Source: Chrysochromulina tobinii (lineage: Eukaryota; Haptophyta; Prymnesiales; Chrysochromulinaceae). From it: DNA of 29,989 nucleotides. The notes under the pieces were generated by a model, which saw nothing but the letters and a program-made list of their open reading frames with translations, was not told the origin of the DNA and made no database searches. Below are positions 11,627 to 19,938 of this stretch, piece after piece (positions within the stretch are counted from its first letter, which is position 1; each line of letters begins with the position of its first letter). The translations under genes and the position numbers were made by a program. Location: NCBI GenBank assembly GCA_001275005.1, contig JWZX01003202.1:1-29989 (forward strand), in the 5' to 3' direction.

Positions 11627-13086
11627 TCATTTCGCAATTCTGGTCATGTTCCCGAAGCAAAACTCCTGCTTTGGGAACCCAGCACGCTTCTTTCCTAGGG
11701 CCACGCGTCTGCAGCCCGGTGCACACCGTGGATCCTTCGGTTTCTGCAATCCGAACCCGTGCGCAAGGTCGCAGAATTCGCGACCTTGCAGCGAGCCGAT
11801 CACGGGATCTCTGTCATCCTCCACCCAGACCATGCAGTCACAACTTGCGATCGTGGCGTCAGGTTGTTCGTCGCACAAGGACTTGGAGCTCGCGTGCAGC
11901 TTGTTAAACTGACGGTGACGCACAGAGCACGACACGCTGCCATCGTACAGACAGGCCAAATGATAGTGTGACACGTCGGGCGCGACGTGGTACGCCATCA
12001 GTCCCATCTGTACATCCTCATGCCCTTCGACATGCGTAGCCGCCCAAGGCGACGTCGCAATCTTGGAGGCCAATTCAAAACTCAACCCATAGATTGCGCC
12101 GCTCATGTAGCCTTGGCCCGGGCGAAGCCCATCTCCCATCTGCTGTTTCCACAGATTGATGGCTGTTGGGCTCAGATCGCTGCCAGTGATGAAGAAGCCG
12201 AACCACTGTGCTCTTGCTGCGAAGGCAAATCCCAGTTGTGTCTGCAGGGCGTCAACACAGATTTGTGTGTCTGTATCCATCTTGAATATGTAGTGTGCCG
12301 TAGGAGCATGTTCCGTCGCCCAACGCAGCCAGTGAAACGATTTGCCTGAGTTCATGGACTCCCTAGTTTGCAAAACGACCACATCTGGTGGCTCGTGCAA
12401 CTCCGGACCTGGCGTGGCCGTCACAAACACGGGATTGATCCCGCAGCCGAGCGAATCGAGTTGACCACCCTGCAAAAGCTTGGAAAAGCGGAAGTGGCGA
12501 CGGAAGCGGTTGCGGATCTGATATTCCGATGCTACCGTAAATATGCCCAGAAGAGTGCGCACGCACTGCTTCACGAGCGGCAAGTTGGCTGATCGAACGC
12601 CTTTGGTGGTCCGTGAGCACTCATACGACTTCGCACTGCGTGCAGTGTTCGCATCGCACGTCACCCACTCTTGAGTTTTTGCTGTGCTCTTCGGAATCGT
12701 TCAAACATAGTTTGACAACCACGCGCCTGTTGCTGCGACACCTCATCACTGTCATCGTTGCTGGAAGCAGATGCCGTCTTTCTGTGTTGACGATTTGATG
12801 GGCGTGTTTTGAGCGTCACCCATCCGTTTGCAGTGTTCCATAACAAGCCTGCGCACTTTGGAGTTTGAAAACATAGGTCGACGCCCATGTTGCGGTTAAG
12901 CAGTTGACATGCAAGGGCGGAACCATTTGCGTGACCTGGACAGCTAAAGTCGCCGCCAAGTAGATCTCCGCATCCTTCAAGAGCGCCCAGATCTCGAATC
13001 TCCAGGAGTGTTTTCTGGCGCCCCGCTGCCTTTGCTATGATTGCCGTGATCACCAGTGTCGTGAGCAACTGCATGCCCCTCCCCAT
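11627..13086 (-). CDS. GT31-type glycosyltransferase with luminal five-Cys module (frame break)
   Basis: Two overlapping frames appear to be one gene. The 5' frame (13086-12661, first ATG at 13086) gives a signal anchor or signal peptide (MQLLTTLVITAIIAKAAG) and a cysteine module (Cys39, 49, 60, 72, 78, Trp89), then a charged linker. The 3' frame has no early ATG; it is open from about 12696 to 11627 and encodes a beta-1,3-galactosyltransferase-like domain: LLGIFTVASEYQIRNRFRRHF as the family start, KMDTDTQ as the DxD metal/UDP-sugar motif, YMSGAIYGLS, and HEDVQMGL as the ED-V motif. This is the layout of a Golgi type II enzyme. The frames differ by -1 and overlap near 12661-12696. One missing A in the A5 run at about 12676-12680, or a short intron, would join them. 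Probable role: adding galactose or N-acetylhexosamine to secretory glycans. Cys-rich C-terminus unexplained. Confidence 0.72.
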
Positions 13087-13557
13087 CTTGTGGTACGCAG
13101 ACGCAGGGCACCTAACCTGGTTAGCCAAAGCAAACAATCGCGTTGCAACGCAGACAAGCCCCACAAGGGACTCCACGGCGTCGCACTCAAGGTTCCCAGG
13201 ACTTGGACGTTTGAAACTCCTTCGGTTCCGTTTTATCCCGAAAAAATAGCCGAGAAGGTGTTATTCGGATAGACGGTGACGGTGAGAACGAGGAGGAGGC
13301 AGACCTGTGGTGGTTATAACTAAGGATGCTGCGATGTTCGGCGAAAGTGCAGACTAATGTACACCGACGCTCATCGGGACACCGATGACCGCAGTCTCGA
13401 CCGCGGGTCCGGGAGGGAACCGACCGTCGCCACGCGTCCCGGACCGGAATGCACTCTGTCCAGCTCACGTGCAGCAGGTCAGAGGTCTGATCGATCCACC
13501 TTCGCCGCGCGGAGCCGCGAAGGGGTCTCGGTCAGCGCATGACCACCGGGGCATGGG
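13087..13557. other. Intergenic, 5' flank of the GT31 gene
   Basis: No gene supported. It lies between two minus-strand genes: the GT31 start and the end of the RNA-binding protein. A TTTTATCCCGAAAAAATAG patch near 13230-13250 is the only AT-rich run and may be promoter DNA. Confidence 0.4.
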
Positions 13558-15471
13558 TCAGCGCCGCCCCCGATCGCGCGAATCAGAACCTCCCCGCGGT
13601 CCCCCGGAGTCGTCACGCCGGCCACGGTCGCGGTCGCGGTCGCGGTCGCGGTCGCGGTCTCGGTCGCGGCGCGGCTCGTCACGGCGGCCATCGCGATCAC
13701 GCTCACGGTCGCGGCGCGGGTCATCCCGCTCGCGATCGCGCCGCTCGCCGCCTCGGTCGCGCACGCCGGCAACGCCGCCGCCGCTATGCATGCGCTCATA
13801 GTGGAACTCGGGCGTGATGGTGGGGCGCGGGCCAGTGGCGTCGAGGGAGAGGCCCTGCACCTCGTGCAGCGCCTCGCGCAGCGACGCGTACCCAAGCGCG
13901 CGCGGCTCAATCCGGCTGCCGTAGGCCATCTCATACAACCCAGGGAGCTGTGCGACCTCCATGCGCGCCGTCACGAGCGAACGCACGCGCGCCTGGAACT
14001 GCTGGTAGACCATCGAGCTGCGCCGGTCATCACGCAGCTGCGGCGCGAGCATCGGCTCGTACTGCGGCGCCCAGCACGAGCGGAAGCGCTCCGCCCATCC
14101 CCACTCCACGAGCGGCGCCGAGGCATCTACCCAAGCGGCGACGGCCGCGACGAGTTGTACGTTCTTAGCCTGCGCGTCGCGACGCACCTTGGCCTCAGCC
14201 TCGTCCTGCTCTCGCGCGTCGCAATCGAGCCGAGTGAAGAGGTACCGGCCGTCGAGGACGTTGTTGTGGAGCATCCACACCGCCGCATCCGCCGCTGCCG
14301 CCGTGCGGAATTCGACGAAACCGTAACCAACCGACCGGCCGTTCTCATTCATCACGACGTGCACCGCCGCAGTGTTCGTCGGGTCGGCGCCCGCTCCGAG
14401 GACGTGGTTCTTGAGCCCTTGCAACGAGGTGCGCGGGTCGAGATTCCCCACGTAGACGAGGCAGCCCGAGTGCTGGTTGACCACCAGGTCGTCCGAGCGC
14501 ACGACGAGCTGCGAGCCTCGGAGCTCGACGACCTCGAGCTTCTCCAGTGCGGCGCTCGCCATTTCGGGCCTTGCGAGCTCCACGATGCCGAAGCCGCGCG
14601 GGCGCCCCTCGACGTCGCACGGCAGCTGCACGTGAACCAGGTCTTTCGGGTTGGGCGCGAAGGGCGCGAAGAGCTCGTAGAGCTCGCGGAGCGTCGTGTC
14701 GGGCGGCAGACGGCCGACGTACAGGCGGCAGCCAGGGGAGAAGTCGCGCTTCGGCAGCTCGGAGGCCGCGCCGTCGTCAGCGTCCTGGCCCGCCGAGTAG
14801 CCCCCTATGGCGGGCATCACCACGCGGCTCACCGCCTGCGTCGCGAGCGAGCCCGGATCGAGAGGCACCACCTCGGCCGCCCAGAGCTTCTCGGCACGCT
14901 CGGGGTTGGGCGCGAGCTGGAACTCGACGCGCTCGCCGATGGCGGGCAGCTGCTCGGCGCCGGGCACCTGCGAGAGGCGCACGAAGACGTGGCCGCCCGC
15001 GATCGTGCGGCACGAATCATCCGGCTCGATTTGGCCCGTCGTGGCGTTAGGACGCGATGAGATCTTGCCCGTCAGCCGCGGCACCGCCTGCACCGAGTGC
15101 AGCTCGCCCGTCGTCGACTTGAGCTCTACGACGCACCGCTCGCCCGCACGCAGCGTGACGGCCGCGCCCGTCACGCGCACGCGCGGCTGCTTGTCCGTCA
15201 TCGCCCAGTGCCACAGGTGCGCCTCCTCGAAGCTGAGCGTCTTCGACACGCTGCTCAAGGCGGTGGGCAAGTCGGAGGTGAGCTCCACCTCGCCCGCGCC
15301 GCCGGCGTACGAGATGCACAAGGCCGGCAGCGCCACGGGTCCCTCGTTGCGCCGGCCCTCGGCCGGCACGGCCTTGGGGTGGAGCATGACGCTCGCGTCG
15401 ATCCTCGCTTCGGCCCCCCACCACAGGGACCTCGGGAGTGTGAAAAGCGAGACTTCAAATGGTATCTCCAT
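13558..15471 (-). CDS. RNA-binding protein: cold-shock-like, two RRMs, LOTUS-like, RD-repeat tail
   Basis: A 637-residue protein from the first ATG at 15471 (MEIPFEVSLF); the frame extends 9 bases further only through a GTG. Residues about 132-205 look like a cold-shock/OB domain (GGHVFVRLSQVP, then an ERVEFQL strand). RRM1 has RNP2 LYVGRL at 250-255 and RNP1 RGFGIVEL at 292-299. RRM2 has RNP2 VYVGNL at 339-344 and RNP1 GYGFVEF at 382-388. Residues about 488-545 (RVRSLVTARMEVAQLPGLYE, then LGYASLREALHEV) resemble an OST-HTH/LOTUS winged helix, which binds RNA or DEAD-box helicases in animals and plants. The tail (570-637) is Arg/Asp-rich with RD dipeptides, typical of splicing or RNA-granule proteins. 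Likely a regulator of mRNA processing, stability or translation. It shares a 65-bp divergent promoter with the DHHC gene. RRMs are certain; the LOTUS and cold-shock calls are moderate. Confidence 0.85.
   Translation of the reverse strand: MEIPFEVSLFTLPRSLWWGAEARIDASVMLHPKAVPAEGRRNEGPVALPALCISYAGGAGEVELTSDLPTALSSVSKTLSFEEAHLWHWAMTDKQPRVRVTGAAVTLRAGERCVVELKSTTGELHSVQAVPRLTGKISSRPNATTGQIEPDDSCRTIAGGHVFVRLSQVPGAEQLPAIGERVEFQLAPNPERAEKLWAAEVVPLDPGSLATQAVSRVVMPAIGGYSAGQDADDGAASELPKRDFSPGCRLYVGRLPPDTTLRELYELFAPFAPNPKDLVHVQLPCDVEGRPRGFGIVELARPEMASAALEKLEVVELRGSQLVVRSDDLVVNQHSGCLVYVGNLDPRTSLQGLKNHVLGAGADPTNTAAVHVVMNENGRSVGYGFVEFRTAAAADAAVWMLHNNVLDGRYLFTRLDCDAREQDEAEAKVRRDAQAKNVQLVAAVAAWVDASAPLVEWGWAERFRSCWAPQYEPMLAPQLRDDRRSSMVYQQFQARVRSLVTARMEVAQLPGLYEMAYGSRIEPRALGYASLREALHEVQGLSLDATGPRPTITPEFHYERMHSGGGVAGVRDRGGERRDRERDDPRRDRERDRDGRRDEPRRDRDRDRDRDRDRDRGRRDDSGGPRGGSDSRDRGRR
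13625..13669. repeat. Hexamer tandem repeat encoding RD dipeptides
   Basis: Seven copies of CGGTCG (one copy CGGTCT) plus a partial copy. On the minus strand it codes for the alternating Arg-Asp tail of the RNA-binding protein. Such a repeat can change length by slippage without shifting the frame. Confidence 0.9.
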
Positions 15472-15536
15472 AGCAAGCACAGAACGGGACTCTGACGTCG
15501 ACTCGGATATCGCGATTCCGCAAGAGGATACTTCCT
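15472..15536. promoter_or_regulatory. Compact divergent promoter (RNA-binding protein / DHHC gene)
   Basis: Only 65 bp separate the two divergent ATGs. The gap contains TGACGTC (15493-15499), a near-CRE/bZIP-type ACGT site around the palindrome GACGTC, next to GTCGAC. Both 5' UTRs must be very short or overlap, unless transcription starts inside the opposite gene. Confidence 0.55.
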
Positions 15537-16772
15537 ATGCTTGGAGTTCCGAATGCTGTCGTCGCAGTCGGCGTCGCGGTCGGCGTCGGGTTCTTGCTGT
15601 ACGTGCTCATGTTCGGCGCCTCGTCGACGGGCGTCATCGGCAAACTGCACGACTGGATGTGCGGTTGCTACTGCCTGCGGCCTATCACGCGCCGCCTTTG
15701 CGGACCCAAGTGCCAGCGCGCGCTGCAGCGGGCCGAGGACGTGTGTTGCTATAGGCCCAACCCACTGCTTCAGCTCTTCTACGTCGCGCTCATGGCGGGT
15801 GGCTTCTACCTCTTCTACAATAAGTCGCTGCCGCTCGTGCCCAACCCGCGGCTGCACATCATCCACCGCTACAACTCGTACCTCGTCATGTCCGGGGGCC
15901 TCTTCATCTTCGTACTCGCGTCCTTTTGCGATCCGGGCGTGATCACCGCGGCCAACCTGCACCGTTTCTCGCGCGTGCCATACGACAAAGTGCTCTACGA
16001 GCCTAGGTTTTGCCGCACCTGCCAGGTGCCCCGGCCGGCGCGCTCGAAGCACTGCGTCATCTGCAACAAGTGCGTCGCGCGATTCGACCACCACTGCCCG
16101 TGGCTCAACTCGTGCGTGGGCGAGCGCAACTACCGCTGGTTTATGCTCTTTCTTCTCTACCACTCCATTCTCTGCTTCTATTCCTCGTACATCCACGCGC
16201 GCATCATCGAGCACCTCGCGCTCGACGTCCACCGGCTCGATCAGGCGCACTACTACGATGAGACCGGCACGCCGCAGGCTGTCACGGTCTTGCAAGGCGT
16301 GCAGTACCTCTTTGTGCATCACAACATGACGATGGCGATCGGGATCTTCTGCCTCGTCATTGGCTTCGCGCTCTGGGGTTTCTGGGCCTACCACATGTAC
16401 CTGATCTGGTGCGGCACCACCACCAACGAGACGTTCAAGTGGGGCGATCTCAAGGACGAGCTGCGCCACCGCATGCAGCGCAAGCAGATCGAGCGCGGCG
16501 AAAAGGTTACCAAAAAGGTAGAGGTGCCTGCCAACATCTACAACCAGGGGCTGCTCACCAACCTCGCCGAAGTGCTTGTACCTCTCTCCTCGCGCCGCGC
16601 CAACGGCTTCGCGCCCGCCCGCAGTATCGGCGGCGCGATGCTTTGCTTCCCGTGTCGCGCGCCGCCGCCGGGCGATACGCCCGGCGAAGTGGAGCCGGAT
16701 GCCGAACCCGACGAGACCGACTCAGACGATGGCGCCGGGCTGCCGGGCGCCAAGCACGCGCACGCGGACTGA
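15537..16772 (+). CDS. DHHC-type protein S-palmitoyltransferase
   Basis: A 411-residue integral membrane enzyme that transfers palmitate from acyl-CoA through the DHHC cysteine to cysteines of cytosolic-face proteins. Hydrophobic segments lie at about 6-27, 76-95, 113-132, 199-220 and 262-291. The cysteine-rich zinc-binding domain covers about 157-193 ([15 protein letters not shown]...CNKC) and contains the catalytic DHHC at 184-187. The TTxE motif is at 295-298 (TTNE), and [15 protein letters not shown] at 333-347 fits the aromatic PaCCT-like region after the last helix. The C-terminus is acidic ([13 protein letters not shown]). The extra N-terminal hydrophobic segment with a Cys-rich loop (42-71) makes a five-segment topology, as in some ZDHHC4-like members. 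The ATG at 15537 is the first in frame and is followed at once by a hydrophobic segment. Substrates cannot be told from sequence. Confidence 0.93.
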   Translation: MLGVPNAVVAVGVAVGVGFLLYVLMFGASSTGVIGKLHDWMCGCYCLRPITRRLCGPKCQRALQRAEDVCCYRPNPLLQLFYVALMAGGFYLFYNKSLPLVPNPRLHIIHRYNSYLVMSGGLFIFVLASFCDPGVITAANLHRFSRVPYDKVLYEPRFCRTCQVPRPARSKHCVICNKCVARFDHHCPWLNSCVGERNYRWFMLFLLYHSILCFYSSYIHARIIEHLALDVHRLDQAHYYDETGTPQAVTVLQGVQYLFVHHNMTMAIGIFCLVIGFALWGFWAYHMYLIWCGTTTNETFKWGDLKDELRHRMQRKQIERGEKVTKKVEVPANIYNQGLLTNLAEVLVPLSSRRANGFAPARSIGGAMLCFPCRAPPPGDTPGEVEPDAEPDETDSDDGAGLPGAKHAHAD

Positions 16773-17008
16773 GTGCACTGAGTTAGGTCGACACGAATGA
16801 GATATCTGCCCGCGCTGAGGCGCACTTTGAGACTGAGTTTCCACACAGGTGTCGATGACTGTCACGCGAAGGTTTGCCAATCGCTTAGTCTTAGTTTGTC
16901 CGTCAACTTTCAAAAACCTGTCATGAACTGTGAACGTGAACGAGGAGGCGAGAGAACAGAGAAGACGATGTCGGTCGCGGTGACTCTCTCGCTTATTGCG
17001 ACGCAAAC
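16773..17008. other. Short intergenic gap before PEX3
   Basis: 236 bp between two plus-strand genes. No gene. It is less GC-rich than its neighbours, with a pyrimidine-rich patch (CTTAGTCTTAGTTTGTCC near 16885) and a purine-rich patch (about 16941-16965), and is a plausible PEX3 promoter or 5' UTR. Confidence 0.4.
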
Positions 17009-18424
17009 ATGCTCAACTGGGCTTGGCGACACAAACGCAAGATCGTGGCCACGGCAGTAGTGGGTGGTGCGACGGCGTACGGCGTGTACTATCTCTACCG
17101 CAAGAAGCGTGAGCTCGACGAGCTCGTCGAATCGCTCGGGCTCAACGAGCTGCTTTACGGTGGCAGTGCGAATTCCAGCGGAGCGCGCAGCTCAGCCACG
17201 CAGGAGGAGCGCGTGCGCGAGCACTTTGACGACACGCAGCGCGAGGCCGACCGGTTGCTGTGCGAGGCACTTCCTCGGCTTCAGGAGCAGATCGCCGGGC
17301 TGATCATGACGGACGCCCTGCAGGAGCGGCTGCGCGCCGAGGGCCCATCAGCAGAGCCGGCGGGCTGGCACGAGCTCAAGGTGCTCGTCGTCTCGCGCCT
17401 GCTGACGGCGCAGTACGCGCTCGTGCTCACGGTGCTTGCCATCCGCATCCGGCTCAACATCATCGGCCGGCACTATCTGAACGAGGCGCAGGCGGCCGCG
17501 GACGGCACGCGGCTTGATGGCGCACTGTCGAAGCTGACAAAGAAGCGTTTCCTGTCGCTCGAGCGGTGGCTAGCCGAGGGACTGCAGCCGCTGGAGCAGC
17601 AAGTCACCGCATGCGTGCGCGCGCACCTCGCGAGCGAGGCCGCCGCCAACACGAGCAAGGAAAGCTTCTTCTCTGCACTGTGCACGACGCAGGTGAGCGC
17701 GGCAGAGGCCCTCACCGTGCTCGCGCCCATTCGAGCCGAGCTCGAGCTCGGACTGAGGCCGCACGAGGCCGGCCGGGGCTCCAGCGCGCCCAACGCCGAC
17801 GTCGACGCCGAGGATGACGCACAGCCGCACCAACCGGGCGGGCGCCCTGCTGGGCACTCGAGCCGCCCCGCTCGAGCCGGCGCCGTGCTGGGCGTTCGAG
17901 CCGGCGGCTGTGCGGCCAGTTCGGCTAGTAACGGACACAGCAATCCCCCCGGCGGTGGTAAAGATGAGGCCGGCGGCGCCACTGCCGCTGCCGCCGCCGC
18001 TGCCGCCGCGCTGCCAGCAGAGGACGTGGGACGCGATTCGGCGGTGCGTGGTTTCCTAATCGAAGAGCTGAATCGTTCGCACGGCTCGGTCGCGCATGGT
18101 GACCAGCTCCAGGAGCTCCTCGACGAGGTGCGCACCCTCGTTGGCTCGAACGCCTTCCGGATCACACTCGAGAAGCTCCTGGAGGTCACCTTTGCCACCG
18201 TCGGCGAGCAGCTGCAGCAGGCAATCGGCGGCGGCAACGGGTGCGGCGCTGCCACCGGCACCGTGCCCAAGCGTGCCGGCACTGTGCTCACTCGTGCTAA
18301 GCTGCTGCCCAAATACAAGCAGCTCTCCACAGCGACGCTCGCAGCGCACGAGCCGTACGCGGCGGCGCTGCTCGAGGTGCCGAGCCTGCAGGACTTTTGC
18401 TGGCAAGTGTACCTGGGGGAGTGA
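17009..18424 (+). CDS. PEX3: Peroxin-3, peroxisomal membrane biogenesis receptor
   Basis: A 471-residue protein. PEX3 sits in the peroxisomal membrane, docks PEX19 with its membrane-protein cargo and starts peroxisome formation. The N-terminus shows the family hallmark: a basic stretch (RHKRK, 7-11), one membrane segment (about 12-30, IVATAVVGGATAYGVYYLY), then RKKREL. HFDDTQREADRLLCEALPRL (72-91) and WHELKVLVVSRLLTAQYALV (120-139) followed by RLNIIGRHYL match the helical cytosolic domain. The C-terminal helices are at about 345-471. A low-complexity insert (about 254-340) rich in Ala, Gly and Pro, with an alanine run, interrupts the domain and explains the extra length over the usual 370-400 residues. 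A retained in-frame intron there is possible but not needed. Identity is confident from the N-terminus and central motif. Confidence 0.88.
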   Translation: MLNWAWRHKRKIVATAVVGGATAYGVYYLYRKKRELDELVESLGLNELLYGGSANSSGARSSATQEERVREHFDDTQREADRLLCEALPRLQEQIAGLIMTDALQERLRAEGPSAEPAGWHELKVLVVSRLLTAQYALVLTVLAIRIRLNIIGRHYLNEAQAAADGTRLDGALSKLTKKRFLSLERWLAEGLQPLEQQVTACVRAHLASEAAANTSKESFFSALCTTQVSAAEALTVLAPIRAELELGLRPHEAGRGSSAPNADVDAEDDAQPHQPGGRPAGHSSRPARAGAVLGVRAGGCAASSASNGHSNPPGGGKDEAGGATAAAAAAAAALPAEDVGRDSAVRGFLIEELNRSHGSVAHGDQLQELLDEVRTLVGSNAFRITLEKLLEVTFATVGEQLQQAIGGGNGCGAATGTVPKRAGTVLTRAKLLPKYKQLSTATLAAHEPYAAALLEVPSLQDFCWQVYLGE

Positions 18425-18924
18425 GCCTGGAAGGCCGCTGTGCAACGCGTTTCCCCCTCAGGAGCACAGTGCACACCTGCACACAGGGCTATTCTTCGAG
18501 GCTATTCTCTCAGTACAGAGTACTCATATCAGACTCCGTTATTGTGTCGCTTACACCACAGTGTCTCCACAGTGTTGAAACCAAGAGGCAACGCTCGACT
18601 TTTCGGGGTTTGCTTCGCGGGGCCTTCGGGGAAATCTTTCTCTCTTTCACAGTGCTGCGCGTCGTCTTGAACTCGACGAACGACTTGCCGCCGATGAACG
18701 GCCTGTGTTGAAAGGGTTGTGTCGGACACACCTCCGTCCATAGTGATAGTGGTTCTTGTGCTTCATGGCGCCATTTTTGCGAAGCGTTGTGTCGAGCACC
18801 ATACGCCAAGTCTACTTTGCCGCCCCTGCGTTGGGCGGCTGCAAGGCGGCAAGGCAAAAGCTGGATTCCGCCGCGTCCTCGTGCCTGACGGCCGCCTGGC
18901 GAACGAAGCCGCGCCAGGAACGAT
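18425..18924. other. Intergenic, 5' flank of ARL8
   Basis: No supportable gene. It contains the palindrome TGTGTC-G-GACACA (18718-18730), about 195 bp before the ARL8 ATG, and repeated CCACAGTGT words near 18555-18575. It probably carries PEX3 3' and ARL8 5' untranslated DNA. Confidence 0.4.
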
Positions 18925-19509
18925 ATGTTTGCTCAGCCGAGTATGTTTGGCGGATTGGTTGAATGGCTATTGGAAAAGATTCGCAGCCTGTTCTTCCAGC
19001 AGGAGATGGAACTCACCCTCGTCGGCTTGCAAAACGCCGGAAAATCGACACTCGTTAACGTGATTGCGAACGGTAGCTTCTCCGAGGACTTGATCCCGAC
19101 TGTAGGCTTCAACATGCGCAAGGTGACCAAAGGCAAGGTGACGATCAAACTTTGGGATCTTGGCGGGCAGCCGCGCTTTCGCTCGATGTGGGAACGCTAC
19201 TGCCGAGGCGTGCAAGCCATCGTGTACGTTGTCGATTCGGCAGATGCGGACAACATTGCTACAGCAAAGAGCGAGCTCCACGAGCTGCTCTCGAAGCCCG
19301 CGCTCCAAGGCATTCCGACCCTCGTTCTAGGCAACAAGAACGACCTGCCCGCCAGCATGAGTGCGGACGGACTCATCGAGGCGCTCGAGCTTAAATCGCT
19401 GGCCAATCGTGAGGTGTGCTGCTATTCAATCTCGGCAAAGAATGCGGTGAACATCGACATCACCTTGGATTGGTTGGTGAAGCATTCTGCCAGGGCCGCT
19501 CCTCAATGA
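18925..19509 (+). CDS. ARL8: ARL8-family small GTPase
   Basis: A 194-residue Arf-like GTPase. ARL8 controls lysosome/vacuole positioning and fusion in animals and plants. All G motifs are intact: P-loop GLQNAGKS at 34-41, switch [14 protein letters not shown] at 58-70, [19 protein letters not shown] at 77-95, NKND at 137-140, SAK at 170-172. The signature [10 protein letters not shown] at 27-36 and the ending [13 protein letters not shown] separate ARL8 from other ARLs. The N-terminal amphipathic helix ([17 protein letters not shown]) has no Gly2, consistent with ARL8 using N-terminal acetylation rather than myristoylation. The second Met (18943) gives 188 residues, closer to the usual 186, and may be the real start. 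The P-loop reads NAGKS where animal ARL8 has YSGKT, which is a conservative change. Confidence 0.95.
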   Translation: MFAQPSMFGGLVEWLLEKIRSLFFQQEMELTLVGLQNAGKSTLVNVIANGSFSEDLIPTVGFNMRKVTKGKVTIKLWDLGGQPRFRSMWERYCRGVQAIVYVVDSADADNIATAKSELHELLSKPALQGIPTLVLGNKNDLPASMSADGLIEALELKSLANREVCCYSISAKNAVNIDITLDWLVKHSARAAPQ

Positions 19510-19938
19510 GCATCCAGACTCGCCCAGCTCGACGCCATGTGCACGGTCAGCGTCTTGTCCCGCATGCGTCTGGTCAAGCAGATGTGGTACCGCGCCGGTG
19601 TCCGGTCCGCGAAAGTTACGCCAGGGCGGCTCGCGCGCGGCGGGGACGACGCATAATCCGCGCCCTGTAGACCATACAGAGGCGTTTGTGCGCAGTCATT
19701 TTGCTAGATCGGACATGCTAGATCGAGAGACGACCGCGGCGGGCTTCGCCGGCTTGATCGTTCAAAATACATGCTCGCCGCGCACCGATAGAGAATATGT
19801 ACATAATAGAGAGATGTTATTCTCACGTGACGACTCGCCCGGGGGCGACCACCCGACCCACCACACGCCACGGAGCACCCGCTAGCTAACGATATGCGTG
19901 CTCGGCTGCGTGGTGCGTGCCCTTACGAGAGGGTCTCG
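19510..19938. other. Convergent 3' intergenic region
   Basis: It lies between the 3' ends of ARL8 (+) and the sulfatase (-). No gene. TGCTAGATCG is repeated directly at 19702-19711 and 19716-19725. The AT-rich run near 19790-19815 (GAATATGTACATAATAGAG) could hold 3'-end signals for ARL8. Confidence 0.4.

Noticed and set aside
13385-13801. Plus-strand frame with a perfect-looking RS (Arg-Ser) domain
   Set aside because: It is the mirror of the RD-repeat tail: CGGTCG reads Arg-Ser on plus and Arg-Asp on minus. The minus frame continues into RRMs, the plus frame into nothing recognisable.
13786-15060. Plus-strand 424-residue frame antisense to the RNA-binding protein
   Set aside because: His/Arg/Glu-rich mirror translation with no motif, while the minus frame has two clear RRMs.
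15255-16469. Minus-strand 404-residue frame across the DHHC gene
   Set aside because: It is antisense to an intact DHHC enzyme and spans the divergent promoter; no domain is visible.
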